Positions 56,199 to 64,000 of a stretch of DNA of 64,000 bases are shown in pieces. The stretch is taken from NCBI RefSeq assembly GCF_001552535.1, contig NZ_BCRJ01000052.1, positions 1-64,000 on the forward strand. Direction: 5' to 3'. A model generated the notes under the pieces. It was given only the letters and a program-made list of their open reading frames with translations, did no database searches and had not been told where the DNA came from. The stretch is from Nocardioides jensenii JCM 1364 = NBRC 14755. Lineage in GTDB: Bacteria > Actinomycetota > Actinomycetes > Propionibacteriales > Nocardioidaceae. Each line of letters opens with the position of its first letter. Position 1 is the first letter of the stretch. Both the position numbers and the translations under genes were made by a program.

Positions 56199-56216
56199 AC
56201 GGGTGGAACCACCCGT
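56199..56216. promoter_or_regulatory. 8-bp-arm palindrome in the IclR/pheA2 intergenic region
   Basis: ACGGGTGGAACCACCCGT is an inverted repeat with 8-bp arms and a 2-base centre. It lies 39 bases before the IclR start codon. It could be an autoregulatory operator or an mRNA hairpin. It differs in sequence from the ACGCTGTGCG repeats nearby. Confidence 0.4.
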
Positions 56217-56254
56217 TTCGATACCCAGTTGCGCAGGATTGGGAGGATCCACCT

Positions 56255-57085
56255 ATGAATGACTCACCCGAGGCGGGACTTGACCGCGACCGCATCCAGA
56301 GCATCGAACGCGGCTTCGCCGTGCTGCTCGCGTTCGACGAGGAGTCGCCCTCGCCCACGGCGACCGAGGTGGCCGAGCGCACGGGACTCTCACGTCCGGC
56401 GGTACGCCGCATCCTGCTGACCCTCCAACACCTGGGCTATGTCAAGGTCTCGGGCCAGCGGTGGATGCTCACGCCTCGCGTACTCACGATCGGGCAGCAC
56501 TTCGCCGCCACCAACAGCATCATCGAGGTGACCCAGCCGCACCTGCTGCGGCTGGCCGAGCGCACCGGCGAATCGGCCTCACTGGCCCAGCTGGACGGCA
56601 TCGACGTGATCTACATCGCGCGCGTGCACGCCCGGCGGGTGTTGAGCCTGAACGTCGACATCGGCACCCGACTGCCCGCGCACGCCACGGCGATGGGACG
56701 AGTGCTGGCCGCGTTCGGCGGCGCCGACGAGGTCGACCGCATCATCAACGAGGGCGGACTCCCCGCTCTGACCAGTCGCACCGTCACCGACCCGATCAAC
56801 TTCCGCGACATCCTGCACCAGGTGCGGGTCGACGGGTTCGCCATCGTCGACGGTGAGCTGGAGGAAGGCTTCCTCTCGGCCTCGGCACCGGTCAGGGACG
56901 CCAAGGGTGCCGTGATCGCAGCCATCGCCTACTCGACCTCCCGGGCACGACAGACTCCCGAGGAGGTCGCACGCGACGTGCTACCGATCCTGCGAGAGAT
57001 CGCCCTCGACATCGGCAGCGACCTGGCCGTCCTGGGCGACCGGCCCCGGGTCCTGGCCCTCGGGGCGCGCAACACGTTCAGCTGA
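56255..57085 (+). CDS. IclR-family transcriptional regulator
   Basis: This 276-residue regulator has an N-terminal winged helix (IQSIERGFAVLLAFDEESPSP, ATEVAERTGLSRPAVRRILLTL, about residues 14-60) and a C-terminal ligand domain (about 80-270, GESASLAQLDGIDVIYIARV, GTRLPAHATAMGRVLAAF, VRDAKGAVIAAIAYST). It resembles the PcaR/PobR/CatR subgroup that activates aromatic catabolism. GGGAGG lies 8 bases before the ATG. It diverges from pheA2 and probably binds the paired repeats at 56129-56163. Confidence 0.92.
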   Translation: MNDSPEAGLDRDRIQSIERGFAVLLAFDEESPSPTATEVAERTGLSRPAVRRILLTLQHLGYVKVSGQRWMLTPRVLTIGQHFAATNSIIEVTQPHLLRLAERTGESASLAQLDGIDVIYIARVHARRVLSLNVDIGTRLPAHATAMGRVLAAFGGADEVDRIINEGGLPALTSRTVTDPINFRDILHQVRVDGFAIVDGELEEGFLSASAPVRDAKGAVIAAIAYSTSRARQTPEEVARDVLPILREIALDIGSDLAVLGDRPRVLALGARNTFS

Positions 57086-57102
57086 AACCGGCCCGAGGAC
57101 CG

Positions 57103-58002
57103 TCAGCCGCTGCCATCCCCCTCGGTCAGGGAGCTGCGCAGCTGCTCCAGCACCCGGTCAACAGCCGGCGTACGACGACCGGGGTGCCAGCCGATCGCCA
57201 GCTCCACCGTGGCGGTCTCGGCCAACGGTCGGAAGGTCACACCCGACAGCTGCAGGGCACTGACTGACTCCGGCACCAACGCGACCCCGAGGCCGGCAGC
57301 GACGAAGACCACCAGTGTCGAGGTCTCGGCCACCTGCACACCCTTGCGGGGGCTGAAGCCCGCGCGCTGACAGAGTGCGAGCACGGTGTCGTGGAGCACG
57401 GAGCGGTGCTCGGACGGATAGGTGACGAACGGTTCGTCACGCAGGTCCCGGACCTGCACCGACTCGGTCTCGGCCAACGGATGGTGCGAGGGCAGCGCGA
57501 CGATCAGCGACTCACGGCGCACGACGAGCACCTCGAGGTCGTCGTGGGGAACCGGCGTGCGCATCAACGCGATGTCGATCGTGCCGTCGCGCAGCGCGAC
57601 CACCTGGTCCGGCGTGAGCATCTCGCCCTTGACGTCGACCTCGACGTCGGGCAGGGCCGCACGCAGGTCCCTGGCCAGCTGCGGGAGGAGCGAGTAGGTG
57701 GCCGAGCCGATGAAGCCGATCGAGACCCGGCCGACCTCCCCGGAGTCCACCCGCGCGGCCTCGACGCCGGCCTGCTCGACGGCCGCGAGGACCGCTCGCG
57801 TGCGATCGAGATAGCGGGCGCCGGCCGGGGTCAGCGCGACCTGGCGGGTGGTGCGGGTGAACAGCGCGACGCCCAGCTCGGCCTCGAGCTGGCGGATCTG
57901 TTGGGACAGCGGCGGCTGGGCCATGTGCAGGCGTTCCGCGGCCCGGCCGAAGTGGAGCTCCTCGGCGACCGCGACGAAATAGCGGAGATGACGCAGTTCC
58001 AT
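57103..58002 (-). CDS. LysR-family regulator (CatR/BenM-like)
   Basis: This 299-residue LysR-type regulator has the N-terminal helix-turn-helix MELRHLRYFVAVAEELHFGRAAERL HMAQPPLSQQIRQLE (residues 1-40), a linker helix and an effector domain (about 90-290) with GRVSIGFIGSATYSLLPQL and VALVPESVSAL. This resembles CatR/BenM-type regulators that respond to cis,cis-muconate or benzoate. It diverges from the pcaF operon across 79 bp that holds two ATAT-N7-type motifs. It converges with the IclR gene 17 bases away. Confidence 0.9.
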   Translation of the reverse strand: MELRHLRYFVAVAEELHFGRAAERLHMAQPPLSQQIRQLEAELGVALFTRTTRQVALTPAGARYLDRTRAVLAAVEQAGVEAARVDSGEVGRVSIGFIGSATYSLLPQLARDLRAALPDVEVDVKGEMLTPDQVVALRDGTIDIALMRTPVPHDDLEVLVVRRESLIVALPSHHPLAETESVQVRDLRDEPFVTYPSEHRSVLHDTVLALCQRAGFSPRKGVQVAETSTLVVFVAAGLGVALVPESVSALQLSGVTFRPLAETATVELAIGWHPGRRTPAVDRVLEQLRSSLTEGDGSG

Positions 58003-58075
58003 ATCTCCATCATATGAGTAGGTCCAGAATGGATATGCCCAACCTATGGAACTCGGAGCGTTGCCTTCCTAGATT
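58000..58075. promoter_or_regulatory. LysR recognition and activation sites with pcaF promoter
   Basis: ATAT-CTCCATC-ATAT (58001-58015) overlaps the lysR start codon, and ATAT-GCCCAAC-CTAT (58033-58047) lies 32 bp away. Both fit the LysR T-N11-A form and are close to ATAC-N7-GTAT of CatR/BenM. The second abuts a weak -35 box (TGGAAC, 58047-58052). A -10 box TAGATT follows at 58070-58075, 17 bp on. The start would be at or near the ATG at 58082, so the pcaF mRNA is probably leaderless. Confidence 0.6.
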
Positions 58076-58081
58076 GGGAGC

Positions 58082-59323
58082 ATGCCTCCAGCAACCACGC
58101 CCATCGCGGGCAGCGACATCGTCATCTGTGAACCCGTCCGCACCCCGGTCGGTGCCTTCGGCGGTGCCCTCGCCGGGGTCGAGGTCACCGAACTCGCCGC
58201 CACCGTCCTGACCGAGCTGACCCGGCGCACCGGGCTCGGTGAGGGCGACGTCGACGACGTCGTGCTCGGCCAGTGCTACCCCAACGGTGAGGCCCCCGCG
58301 CTCGGCCGAGTGGCCGCCCTCGACGCCGGGCTCGGCACCGGCGTCCCCGGCCTGCAGATCGACCGACGCTGCGGCTCCGGCCTCCAGGCCGTGCTGTACG
58401 CCGCGATGCAGGTCTCCACCGGTGCCGCGAACCTCGTGGTGGCCGGCGGCGCCGAGTCGATGTCGCGCGCCGAGCACTACGCACTCGGCCTGCGTCAGGG
58501 CGTCAGGGGAGACGGCGTCGAGCTGATGTCCCGACTGGCCCGCGGTCGCGTCACCGCCGGCGGCAGGCTGCACCCGGTCCCCGGCGGCATGATCGAGACC
58601 GCCGAGAACGTACGCCGCGAGTACGGCATCACCCGTGAGGCCCAGGACGAGTTGGCGGTGCGCTCGCAGCACAACTGGCGCGATGCGCAGGAGGCCGGCC
58701 GCTTCAAGGACGAGATCGTTCCGATCACGATCCCCGGCAAGCGGGGCAAGCCGGACACGGTCGTCGAGGTCGATGAGCACGCCCGCCCCGACACCACCCT
58801 CGAGGCCCTCGCCGGCCTGCGTCCGATCATGGGCCGCACCGACGACGCCGCGACGGTCACGGCCGGCAACGCGAGCGGCCAGAATGACGGCGCCGCCATG
58901 TGCGTGGTCACGACGCGCGAGGAGGCCGACCGCCGCGGCCTCGACGCGTTCCTGACCCTGAAGTCGTGGGCCGTGGCCGGTGTCGGCCCCGAGGTGATGG
59001 GCATCGGCCCGGTGCCCGCCACCGCCGCCGCCCTCTCCCGGGCCGGGCTGTCGCTGGCCGACCTCGACCTGATCGAGCTCAACGAGGCGTTCGCCTCCCA
59101 GGTGCTTGCCTGCCTCGGCGAGATGGGCATCGACGCGCAGGACCCCCGGCTCAACGTCAACGGGTCCGGCATCTCCATGGGCCACCCCGTCGGTGCCACC
59201 GGGGCACGCATCCTTGCCACCATGGCGCGCGAGATGCGCCGCCGCGAGTCGACGTACGGCCTGGAGACGATGTGCATCGGAGGCGGGCAGGGCCTGGCCG
59301 CGATCTTCGAGGCGGTCCGATGA
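58082..59323 (+). CDS. pcaF: 3-Oxoadipyl-CoA thiolase
   Basis: This 413-residue thiolase has nucleophile Cys97 (RRCGSGLQAV), His368 in MGHPVGATGAR and the second active-site Cys398 in CIGGGQG. It also has NASGQNDGAA and the LIELNEAFASQ motif. In context it cleaves 3-oxoadipyl-CoA to succinyl-CoA and acetyl-CoA, the last step of the beta-ketoadipate pathway; by sequence alone it could also be an acetyl-CoA acetyltransferase. It overlaps pcaD by 4 bp and heads the pcaFDIJ operon. Confidence 0.9.
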   Translation: MPPATTPIAGSDIVICEPVRTPVGAFGGALAGVEVTELAATVLTELTRRTGLGEGDVDDVVLGQCYPNGEAPALGRVAALDAGLGTGVPGLQIDRRCGSGLQAVLYAAMQVSTGAANLVVAGGAESMSRAEHYALGLRQGVRGDGVELMSRLARGRVTAGGRLHPVPGGMIETAENVRREYGITREAQDELAVRSQHNWRDAQEAGRFKDEIVPITIPGKRGKPDTVVEVDEHARPDTTLEALAGLRPIMGRTDDAATVTAGNASGQNDGAAMCVVTTREEADRRGLDAFLTLKSWAVAGVGPEVMGIGPVPATAAALSRAGLSLADLDLIELNEAFASQVLACLGEMGIDAQDPRLNVNGSGISMGHPVGATGARILATMAREMRRRESTYGLETMCIGGGQGLAAIFEAVR

Positions 59324-60090
59324 GCCTCCACCACGAGATCACACCGGGCCCCGCCGGCGCCCCGACCGTCGTCCTCTCCAACTCGCTCGGCTCCACGCTG
59401 CACATGTGGGACCGCAACGTCGACGACCTCTCCCGGCACTTCACGGTCGTGCGCTACGACACCCGCGGCCACGGGAAGTCAGCGGTCCTCGAGGGCGCCG
59501 CACATCTCGACGACCTCTGTGACGACGTGATCGCGCTGCTCGACCAACTCGACCTCGCCACGGTCCACTTCGTGGGTCTCTCCCTGGGCGGCATGACCGG
59601 CATGCGCCTCGCCGTCCGCAACCCCGAGCGCCTCGACCGGCTCGTGGTGCTGTGCACCTCGCCGTACCTCGGCCCGGCCTCGAACTGGTCCGACCGTGCC
59701 GCGCTGGTGCGGGCCGAGGGAACCGGTGCCGTCGCCGAGGCGGTGGTGGACCGGTGGTACTCCCCCGGCTTCCTCGCCTCCGAGCACGAACGCGTCACCG
59801 AGGCGCGCGCCATGGTCGCCGGCACACCCGCCGACGGGTACGCCGCCTGCTGCGAGGCGATCGCCACGATGGACCTGCGCGACGAGATCAAGCAGATCTC
59901 CGCGCCCACACTGGCGATCGCCGGTGCCGACGACCCGTCGACGCCACCCCCGCACCTGCAGGGCATCGCCGACGCGGTCCAGCAGGGTCGCCTGCTCGTC
60001 GTGCCCGACTCCGCCCACCTCGCCAACGACGAGCAGCCCGCCGTCGTGACTCCGGCGATCATCGCCCACCTGCAAGGAGAAGACTCATGA
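59320..60090 (+). CDS. pcaD: 3-Oxoadipate enol-lactonase
   Basis: This 256-residue alpha/beta hydrolase has nucleophile Ser88 in FVGLSLGGMTG and the oxyanion region SNSLGSTLHMWDRNV typical of PcaD. The Asp is in AGADDPSTPP and the catalytic His in VPDSAHLAN. It hydrolyses 3-oxoadipate enol-lactone to 3-oxoadipate. ATG at 59320 overlaps the pcaF stop. It is not fused to a decarboxylase (PcaL), as it is in some actinobacteria. Confidence 0.92.
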   Translation: MSLHHEITPGPAGAPTVVLSNSLGSTLHMWDRNVDDLSRHFTVVRYDTRGHGKSAVLEGAAHLDDLCDDVIALLDQLDLATVHFVGLSLGGMTGMRLAVRNPERLDRLVVLCTSPYLGPASNWSDRAALVRAEGTGAVAEAVVDRWYSPGFLASEHERVTEARAMVAGTPADGYAACCEAIATMDLRDEIKQISAPTLAIAGADDPSTPPPHLQGIADAVQQGRLLVVPDSAHLANDEQPAVVTPAIIAHLQGEDS

Positions 60091-60869
60091 GTGTCCCGCT
60101 CGACAAGGTCGTCGGCTCGGCCGCCGAGGCAGTGGCCGACATCAGGTCCGGCAGCCAGATCGCCGTGGGCGGGTTCGGCCTGGCCGGCATCCCGTGGTTC
60201 CTGATCGAGGCCCTGCTCGAGCAGGGCGCCGACGAGCTCGAGATCGTCTCCAACAACTGCGGCGTCGACGGCGCCGGCCTCGGCCTGCTGCTCGAGGCGC
60301 GCCGCATTCGTCGGGTGATCGCCTCCTACGTGGGGGAGAACAAGGAGTTTGCCCGGCAGTACCTCTCCGGAGAGCTCGAGGTCGAGCTGACCCCGCAGGG
60401 CACCCTGGCCGAGCGAATGCGCGCCGGTGGCGCCGGGATCGGCGCGTTCTTCACGCCGACCGGTGTCGGCACCGCGGTCGCCGAGGGCGGCCTGCCCTGG
60501 CGCTACCACCCCGACGGCTCGATCGCGATGGCCTCCTCACCCAAGGAGGTCCGATCCTTCCACGGCCGCGAGATGGTGCTCGAGGAGTCGATCGTCGCCG
60601 ACGTCGCTCTGGTCCGCGCCGCCGTGGCCGACCGCCACGGCAACCTGCGCTTCAACAAGTCGGCCCAGAACTTCAACCCGGCCGTCGCGATGAGCGGAAG
60701 GCTCACCATCGTCGAGGCAGAGCGGGTCGTCGAGGCCGGCGAGATCGCACCCGACGACGTCCATGTGCCCGGCGTCTTCGTCAACCGGGTGGTCGAGCTG
60801 ACCCCCGAGCAGGCGACCTGCAAGCAGATCGAGAAGGCCACCACCACGCCGCGTCCGAAAGGCAACTGA
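60087..60869 (+). CDS. pcaI: 3-Oxoadipate CoA-transferase subunit A
   Basis: This 260-residue alpha subunit of a family I CoA-transferase has [22 protein letters not shown], the subunit A signature with a Gly-rich loop, followed by [60 protein letters not shown]. It forms a dimer with PcaJ and moves CoA from succinyl-CoA to 3-oxoadipate. ATG at 60087 overlaps the pcaD stop. A general acetoacetate transferase is possible, but the context favours 3-oxoadipate. Confidence 0.9.
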   Translation: MSVPLDKVVGSAAEAVADIRSGSQIAVGGFGLAGIPWFLIEALLEQGADELEIVSNNCGVDGAGLGLLLEARRIRRVIASYVGENKEFARQYLSGELEVELTPQGTLAERMRAGGAGIGAFFTPTGVGTAVAEGGLPWRYHPDGSIAMASSPKEVRSFHGREMVLEESIVADVALVRAAVADRHGNLRFNKSAQNFNPAVAMSGRLTIVEAERVVEAGEIAPDDVHVPGVFVNRVVELTPEQATCKQIEKATTTPRPKGN

Positions 60870-60870
60870 C

Positions 60871-61542
60871 ATGACTGCCGCCCGCACCAACAGCACCGTC
60901 AAGATCGGCTGGAGCCAGGACGAGATGGCCGCGCGCTGCGCGGCCGAGCTCTCCGACGGCCAGTACGTCAATCTCGGAATCGGCATGCCGACCCTGATCC
61001 CGGGCCACCTGCCCGCGGACTCGTCGGTGGTGCTGCACGCCGAGAACGGCATCCTCGGGGTCGGGCCCTACCCCTACCCCGACGAGCTCGACCCCGACCT
61101 GATCAACGCCGGCAAGGAGACCGTCACCACCAAGCCCGGCGCCTCGTTCTTCGACTCACCGACCAGCTTCGCGATGATCCGCGGCGCCCACCTCGACGTC
61201 GCCGTCCTCGGCGGCATGCAGGTCTCGGTCACCGGCGACCTGGCCAACTGGATGGTGCCCGGCAAGATGGTCAAGGGCATGGGCGGCGCGATGGACCTGG
61301 TGCACGGTGCCAAGAAGGTGATCGTGCTGATGGACCACACCACTCGTGACGGCTCGTCGAAGCTGATGCCCGCGTGCACGCTGCCGTTGACCGGCCGGGC
61401 CGTCGTACAACGCGTGATCACCGGTCTGGGTGTCTTCGACGTCAACGTCGCCTCGTTCACCGTGGTCGAGCTGGCCCCCGGCGTGACGTTCGAGCAGGCA
61501 CAGGCCGCCACCGACGCCCCCCTGACCCCCACGAGTCGTTGA
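60871..61542 (+). CDS. pcaJ: 3-Oxoadipate CoA-transferase subunit B
   Basis: This 223-residue beta subunit has the catalytic Glu in [13 protein letters not shown] (about residue 58), as well as [17 protein letters not shown] and [26 protein letters not shown]. It starts 1 base after the pcaI stop. It works with PcaI on 3-oxoadipate. The stop codon lies inside the left arm of the inverted-repeat element at 61531. Confidence 0.92.
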   Translation: MTAARTNSTVKIGWSQDEMAARCAAELSDGQYVNLGIGMPTLIPGHLPADSSVVLHAENGILGVGPYPYPDELDPDLINAGKETVTTKPGASFFDSPTSFAMIRGAHLDVAVLGGMQVSVTGDLANWMVPGKMVKGMGGAMDLVHGAKKVIVLMDHTTRDGSSKLMPACTLPLTGRAVVQRVITGLGVFDVNVASFTVVELAPGVTFEQAQAATDAPLTPTSR

Positions 61543-61689
61543 CTTTCGTGGCTCGACTTGTTGAGTTTCGCGCGTCGACTTGTTGATCGTGGGCGGCCCC
61601 GAGGTCGAGAACTGACGAGTCGACGTGCAAGAACCAACAAGTCGACGCGCCACAACCCACGACTCGCGACACCAAAGTCAACGAGTCGT
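61531..61689. repeat. Modular inverted-repeat element between pcaJ and catC
   Basis: Outer arms ACGAGTCGTTGAC (61531-61543) and GTCAACGAGTCGT (61677-61689) pair at 12 of 13 positions. Inner arms CGCGTCGACTTGTTG (61571-61585) and CAACAAGTCGACGCG (61635-61649) pair perfectly. TCGACTTGTTGA recurs 22 bp apart at 61553 and 61575. The element covers the junction of two convergent genes and should stop both transcripts. Its plan, short units mirrored around a centre, is like the array at 17070-17192. Confidence 0.75.
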
Positions 61690-61708
61690 GGGTTCGGGGG
61701 GCTTGTGG

Positions 61709-61996
61709 TCAGCCGGCGTTGATGTCGGAGGGGTGGGTGGCCAGCGCGGTCACCTTGATCTCCATGTAGGGGAACAGCGGGAGTGCCGAGAGCATCGTGT
61801 GCAGCTCGTCGGCGTCGGCCACGTCGAGGATGGAGATGTTGGAGTACTCCCCCGCGATGCGCCAGATGTGCGGCCACTTGCCGGCCCGCTGGAGCTCCTG
61901 GGAGTAGGCCTTCTCACGGGCGACGATGTCGGCCCGGACATCCGGATCCAGGTCGTGCGGGATCCGGACGTCCATGCGGGCGTGGAACAAGGCCAT
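61709..61996 (-). CDS. catC: Muconolactone isomerase
   Basis: This 95-residue protein, MALFHARMDVRIPHDLDPDV..., has the full muconolactone delta-isomerase fold (EKAYSQELQRAGKWPHIWRIAGEYSNISI, LHTMLSALPLFPYMEIKVTALATHPSDI). It converts muconolactone to 3-oxoadipate enol-lactone, the substrate of PcaD. ATG at 61996 shares one base with the catA stop (TGATG), so the two are translationally coupled. No catB lies between them, unlike the usual catABC. Confidence 0.93.
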   Translation of the reverse strand: MALFHARMDVRIPHDLDPDVRADIVAREKAYSQELQRAGKWPHIWRIAGEYSNISILDVADADELHTMLSALPLFPYMEIKVTALATHPSDINAG

Positions 61997-62847
61997 CAGG
62001 CCGGGTCCAGGACGAAGTCGTAGGTGGTCTGGTTGCCGTTGCCGGATTCGGCGGGCTGGATGTCGAGCAGCAGCTCCGGCTTGACCGCCGAGGCGATGTC
62101 GTCGTCGTTGTGCGGGTCGCCGGGGAAGTAGAGCTGGGTCGTGATCAGCTGGTGCTCCGGTGCGGAGACCTTGAGGTGCAGGTGGGCCGGGCGCCAGGCG
62201 TGCCAGCCGGCAGCGGAGATCAGCTTGCCACACGAGCCGTCGGTCGGGATCTGGTACGGCGCGGGCTGCATGGTGTTGATCCGGTAGCGGCCCTCGTCGT
62301 CGGCGATGATCGTGCCGCGCAGGTTCCACTCGGGGATGCCGGGGGCGAACTGGCTGTAGAAGCCCGCCTCGTCGGCGTGCCACAGCTCGACCTTCGCGTT
62401 CGGCACCGGGTTGCCGGCCACGTTGGTGACCTGGCCCTGGAACAGCAGCGGGGTGCCCTGCTCGTCCTCGCGCATCGGCATCGTCGCCTCGGCACCGAGC
62501 TCGGGGGCCCCGGGCACGTAGTAGGGGCCCTCGATGGTGCCCTTGGAGCCCTCGCGGTCGGCGTTGGCGACCTCCTCCACGACGTGCTCGACCCAGACGT
62601 CGAGGAACAGCGGCCACTCGCCGTCCTGGCCGACGGAGATCAGCCACGCCTTGAGCGCGTTGAACTCGTCGTAGGTGACCTCGTGCTTGCGGATGGTTGC
62701 GTAGACGGCGTCGAGCACCTCGCGGGCAAGGAGGTCGACGCGCTCCTTGGGAGTGTTCTCGACACCGACGAGCTTGTCGGTCTTGAACCGCTCCGTTGCG
62801 GACGCACCCGAGGCGGCTGCGGTGGCGGTTTCAGTAGCGGCGGACAT
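61996..62847 (-). CDS. catA: Catechol 1,2-dioxygenase (benzoate/catC copy)
   Basis: This 283-residue intradiol dioxygenase has iron ligands Tyr164 (AGFYSQF), Tyr198 (APYQIP), His222 and His224 (RPAHLHLKV). It is the same length as the first catA but clearly diverged from it (for example EWPLFLDVWVEH against EWPLFMDVFVEH, and different N-termini). It probably handles catechol from benzoate, since benA diverges from it across 266 bp. It is coupled to catC downstream. Confidence 0.94.
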   Translation of the reverse strand: MSAATETATAAASGASATERFKTDKLVGVENTPKERVDLLAREVLDAVYATIRKHEVTYDEFNALKAWLISVGQDGEWPLFLDVWVEHVVEEVANADREGSKGTIEGPYYVPGAPELGAEATMPMREDEQGTPLLFQGQVTNVAGNPVPNAKVELWHADEAGFYSQFAPGIPEWNLRGTIIADDEGRYRINTMQPAPYQIPTDGSCGKLISAAGWHAWRPAHLHLKVSAPEHQLITTQLYFPGDPHNDDDIASAVKPELLLDIQPAESGNGNQTTYDFVLDPA

Positions 62848-63113
62848 CTCTGTCTCCCTCTCGATCTGCTGGCCCGATGCGGGTTCCGTCGGGAGTGACG
62901 GGCACCGGAAGTCCCTTTGAGGCTAGGCCCGGAAATTGATTCAGCACAAGGACTTGTTCTCGGAAGACAAAGAGGTACGACGTCTCAATGGCACCCTAGG
63001 CTAGACCTAGGCATTTGCCGGGTGTGGCTCTGCTCACGACCTGTCAGTGTCGAGGGGACATCACCGCCCCACGGAACGTCTTCCCGGGGCATCCACCGAT
63101 CCGGAGGAACCCC
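62848..63113. promoter_or_regulatory. Divergent catA-benA control region
   Basis: This 266-bp region holds no gene. On the minus strand TTGTGC (62944-62949) and TAGCCT (62920-62925), 18 bp apart, form a likely catA promoter; ACAAG-GA-CTTGT (62946-62957) overlaps its -35 box. CCTAGG occurs twice, 11 bp apart (62995-63000 and 63006-63011), a helical-turn spacing that suggests a bound dimer or tetramer. GGAGG lies 6 bases before the benA ATG. The benA promoter itself is not obvious. Confidence 0.5.
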
Positions 63114-64000
63114 ATGAGCGAGACCCTGGCGCACGTGCGCGACACCCTCTCCAATGCCGTCGTCGATGACCGCGAGGCCGGCATCTACCGGGCCAACCGC
63201 AGCATCTTCACCGACGAGGAGATCTTCGAGCTCGAGATGAAGCACATCTTCGAGGGCAACTGGATCTATCTCGCTCACGAGAGCCAGGTGGCCAACCCCG
63301 GCGACTACTTCACCACCTACATGGGTCGCCAGCCGGTCGTGATCACCCGCGACAAGGATGGCGAGCTGAACCTGCTGATCAACGCGTGTGCTCACCGCGG
63401 CGCGATGATCTGCCGCAAGAAGACCGACAACCGCACCACGTTGACCTGCCCGTTCCACGGCTGGACGTTCCGCAACGACGGCAGCCTGCTCAAGGTCAAG
63501 GACCCCGACGGTGCCGGCTACCCCGAGACGTTCAACGTCAACGGCTCCCACAACATGACCAAGGTCCCGCGCTTCGAGAGCTACCGCGGCTTCCTCTTCG
63601 GCAGCCTCAACGACGACGTCAGCACCCTCGCCGAGCACCTGGGCGACACCACCAAGGTCATCGACATGCTCGTCGACCAGTCGCCCGACGGACTCGAGGT
63701 GCTGAGGGGCTCGTCGACCTACACCTATGACGGCAACTGGAAGGTGCAGGCCGAGAACGGCGCCGACGGCTACCACGTGACCGCGACGCACTGGAACTAC
63801 GCGGCCACCACCTCGCGCCGCGACACCGGGGAGTCCGCCAACGCCACCAAGACCCTGGACGCCGGCAGCTGGGGCAAGTCCGGCGGCGGCTACTGGTCCT
63901 ACCCGAACGGCCACCTGTGCCTGTGGACCTGGGCCGGCAACCCGCAGGACCGGCCGCTGTGGGACCAGATGGACGTCCTGAAGGAGAAGTACGGCGAGGC
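63114..64000 (+). CDS. benA: Benzoate 1,2-dioxygenase large subunit (partial)
   Basis: The first 295 codons of a Rieske oxygenase alpha subunit, cut by the window edge. The Rieske cluster ligands Cys92, His94, Cys112 and His115 are in CAHRGA and CPFHGW. The start of the catalytic domain shows [17 protein letters not shown] with the mononuclear iron His residues. Closest family: BenA/XylX ([29 protein letters not shown]). It should hydroxylate benzoate to the cis-diol with BenB and BenC. ATG at 63114 has GGAGG 6 bases upstream. Confidence 0.92.
   Translation, partial: MSETLAHVRDTLSNAVVDDREAGIYRANRSIFTDEEIFELEMKHIFEGNWIYLAHESQVANPGDYFTTYMGRQPVVITRDKDGELNLLINACAHRGAMICRKKTDNRTTLTCPFHGWTFRNDGSLLKVKDPDGAGYPETFNVNGSHNMTKVPRFESYRGFLFGSLNDDVSTLAEHLGDTTKVIDMLVDQSPDGLEVLRGSSTYTYDGNWKVQAENGADGYHVTATHWNYAATTSRRDTGESANATKTLDAGSWGKSGGGYWSYPNGHLCLWTWAGNPQDRPLWDQMDVLKEKYGE

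Overview
The window is high-GC actinobacterial chromosome, most likely from Nocardioides or a close relative (Nocardioidaceae). This is inferred from gene content and order, not from a database search. Supporting points are: the actinobacterial translation/transcription block (tRNA-Thr, tRNA-Met, rpmG, two MaoC dehydratases, murB, tRNA-Trp, secE, nusG, rplK, rplA, rplJ, rplL, rpoB, rpoC); a complete mce operon; an actinobacterial-type SerC; frequent GTG/TTG starts; 1-4 bp stop/start overlaps; and a PheA1/PheA2-type phenol hydroxylase. No phage genes, transposases, CRISPR arrays or rRNA genes were seen.

Layout. 1-7.2 kb holds small housekeeping genes, a two-component system divergent from an ABC exporter, serC and a macrodomain protein. 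7.2-15.0 kb is a tightly packed minus-strand run with a tandem NUDIX protein, a hydroxyacid-oxoacid transhydrogenase, a membrane protein, a large FAD/Fe-S 2-hydroxyacid dehydrogenase, a 28-residue membrane peptide, a methyltransferase and an anchored beta-propeller. 15.0-18.6 kb has two tandem membrane acyltransferase paralogues, a PlsC-like acyltransferase and a small membrane protein. 18.6-26.1 kb is rpoB-rpoC. 26.4-37.4 kb is an 11-gene mce operon sitting between rpoB and rplL. 37.7-43.8 kb carries rplL, rplJ, two LppX-like proteins, rplA, rplK, nusG, secE and tRNA-Trp. 44-49.1 kb has an aminotransferase, adenosine deaminase, murB, the MaoC pair, rpmG and two tRNAs. 49.1-51.6 kb has an amidase and LrgA/LrgB-like membrane proteins.

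51.7-64.0 kb is an aromatic-catabolic island. Phenol hydroxylase (PheA1/PheA2) and benzoate dioxygenase (BenA, cut by the window edge) would feed catechol. Two catechol 1,2-dioxygenases open the ring. CatC, PcaD, PcaI/PcaJ and PcaF carry the product to succinyl-CoA and acetyl-CoA. The muconate cycloisomerase (CatB) step is absent from the window. A flavin reductase and a stand-alone FMN adenylyltransferase next to the phenol genes probably support the flavin-dependent hydroxylase. An IclR and a LysR regulator each face a target promoter with recognisable paired operator-like repeats.

Most worth a second look: the mce operon splitting rplJL from rpoBC, with a J-like domain fused to an Mce-associated protein; the transhydrogenase/2-hydroxyacid dehydrogenase pair, which could form a D-2-hydroxyglutarate cycle; modular 21-22 bp inverted-repeat arrays at convergent gene ends; the operator architecture of the aromatic island; and several small proteins of 28-56 residues.
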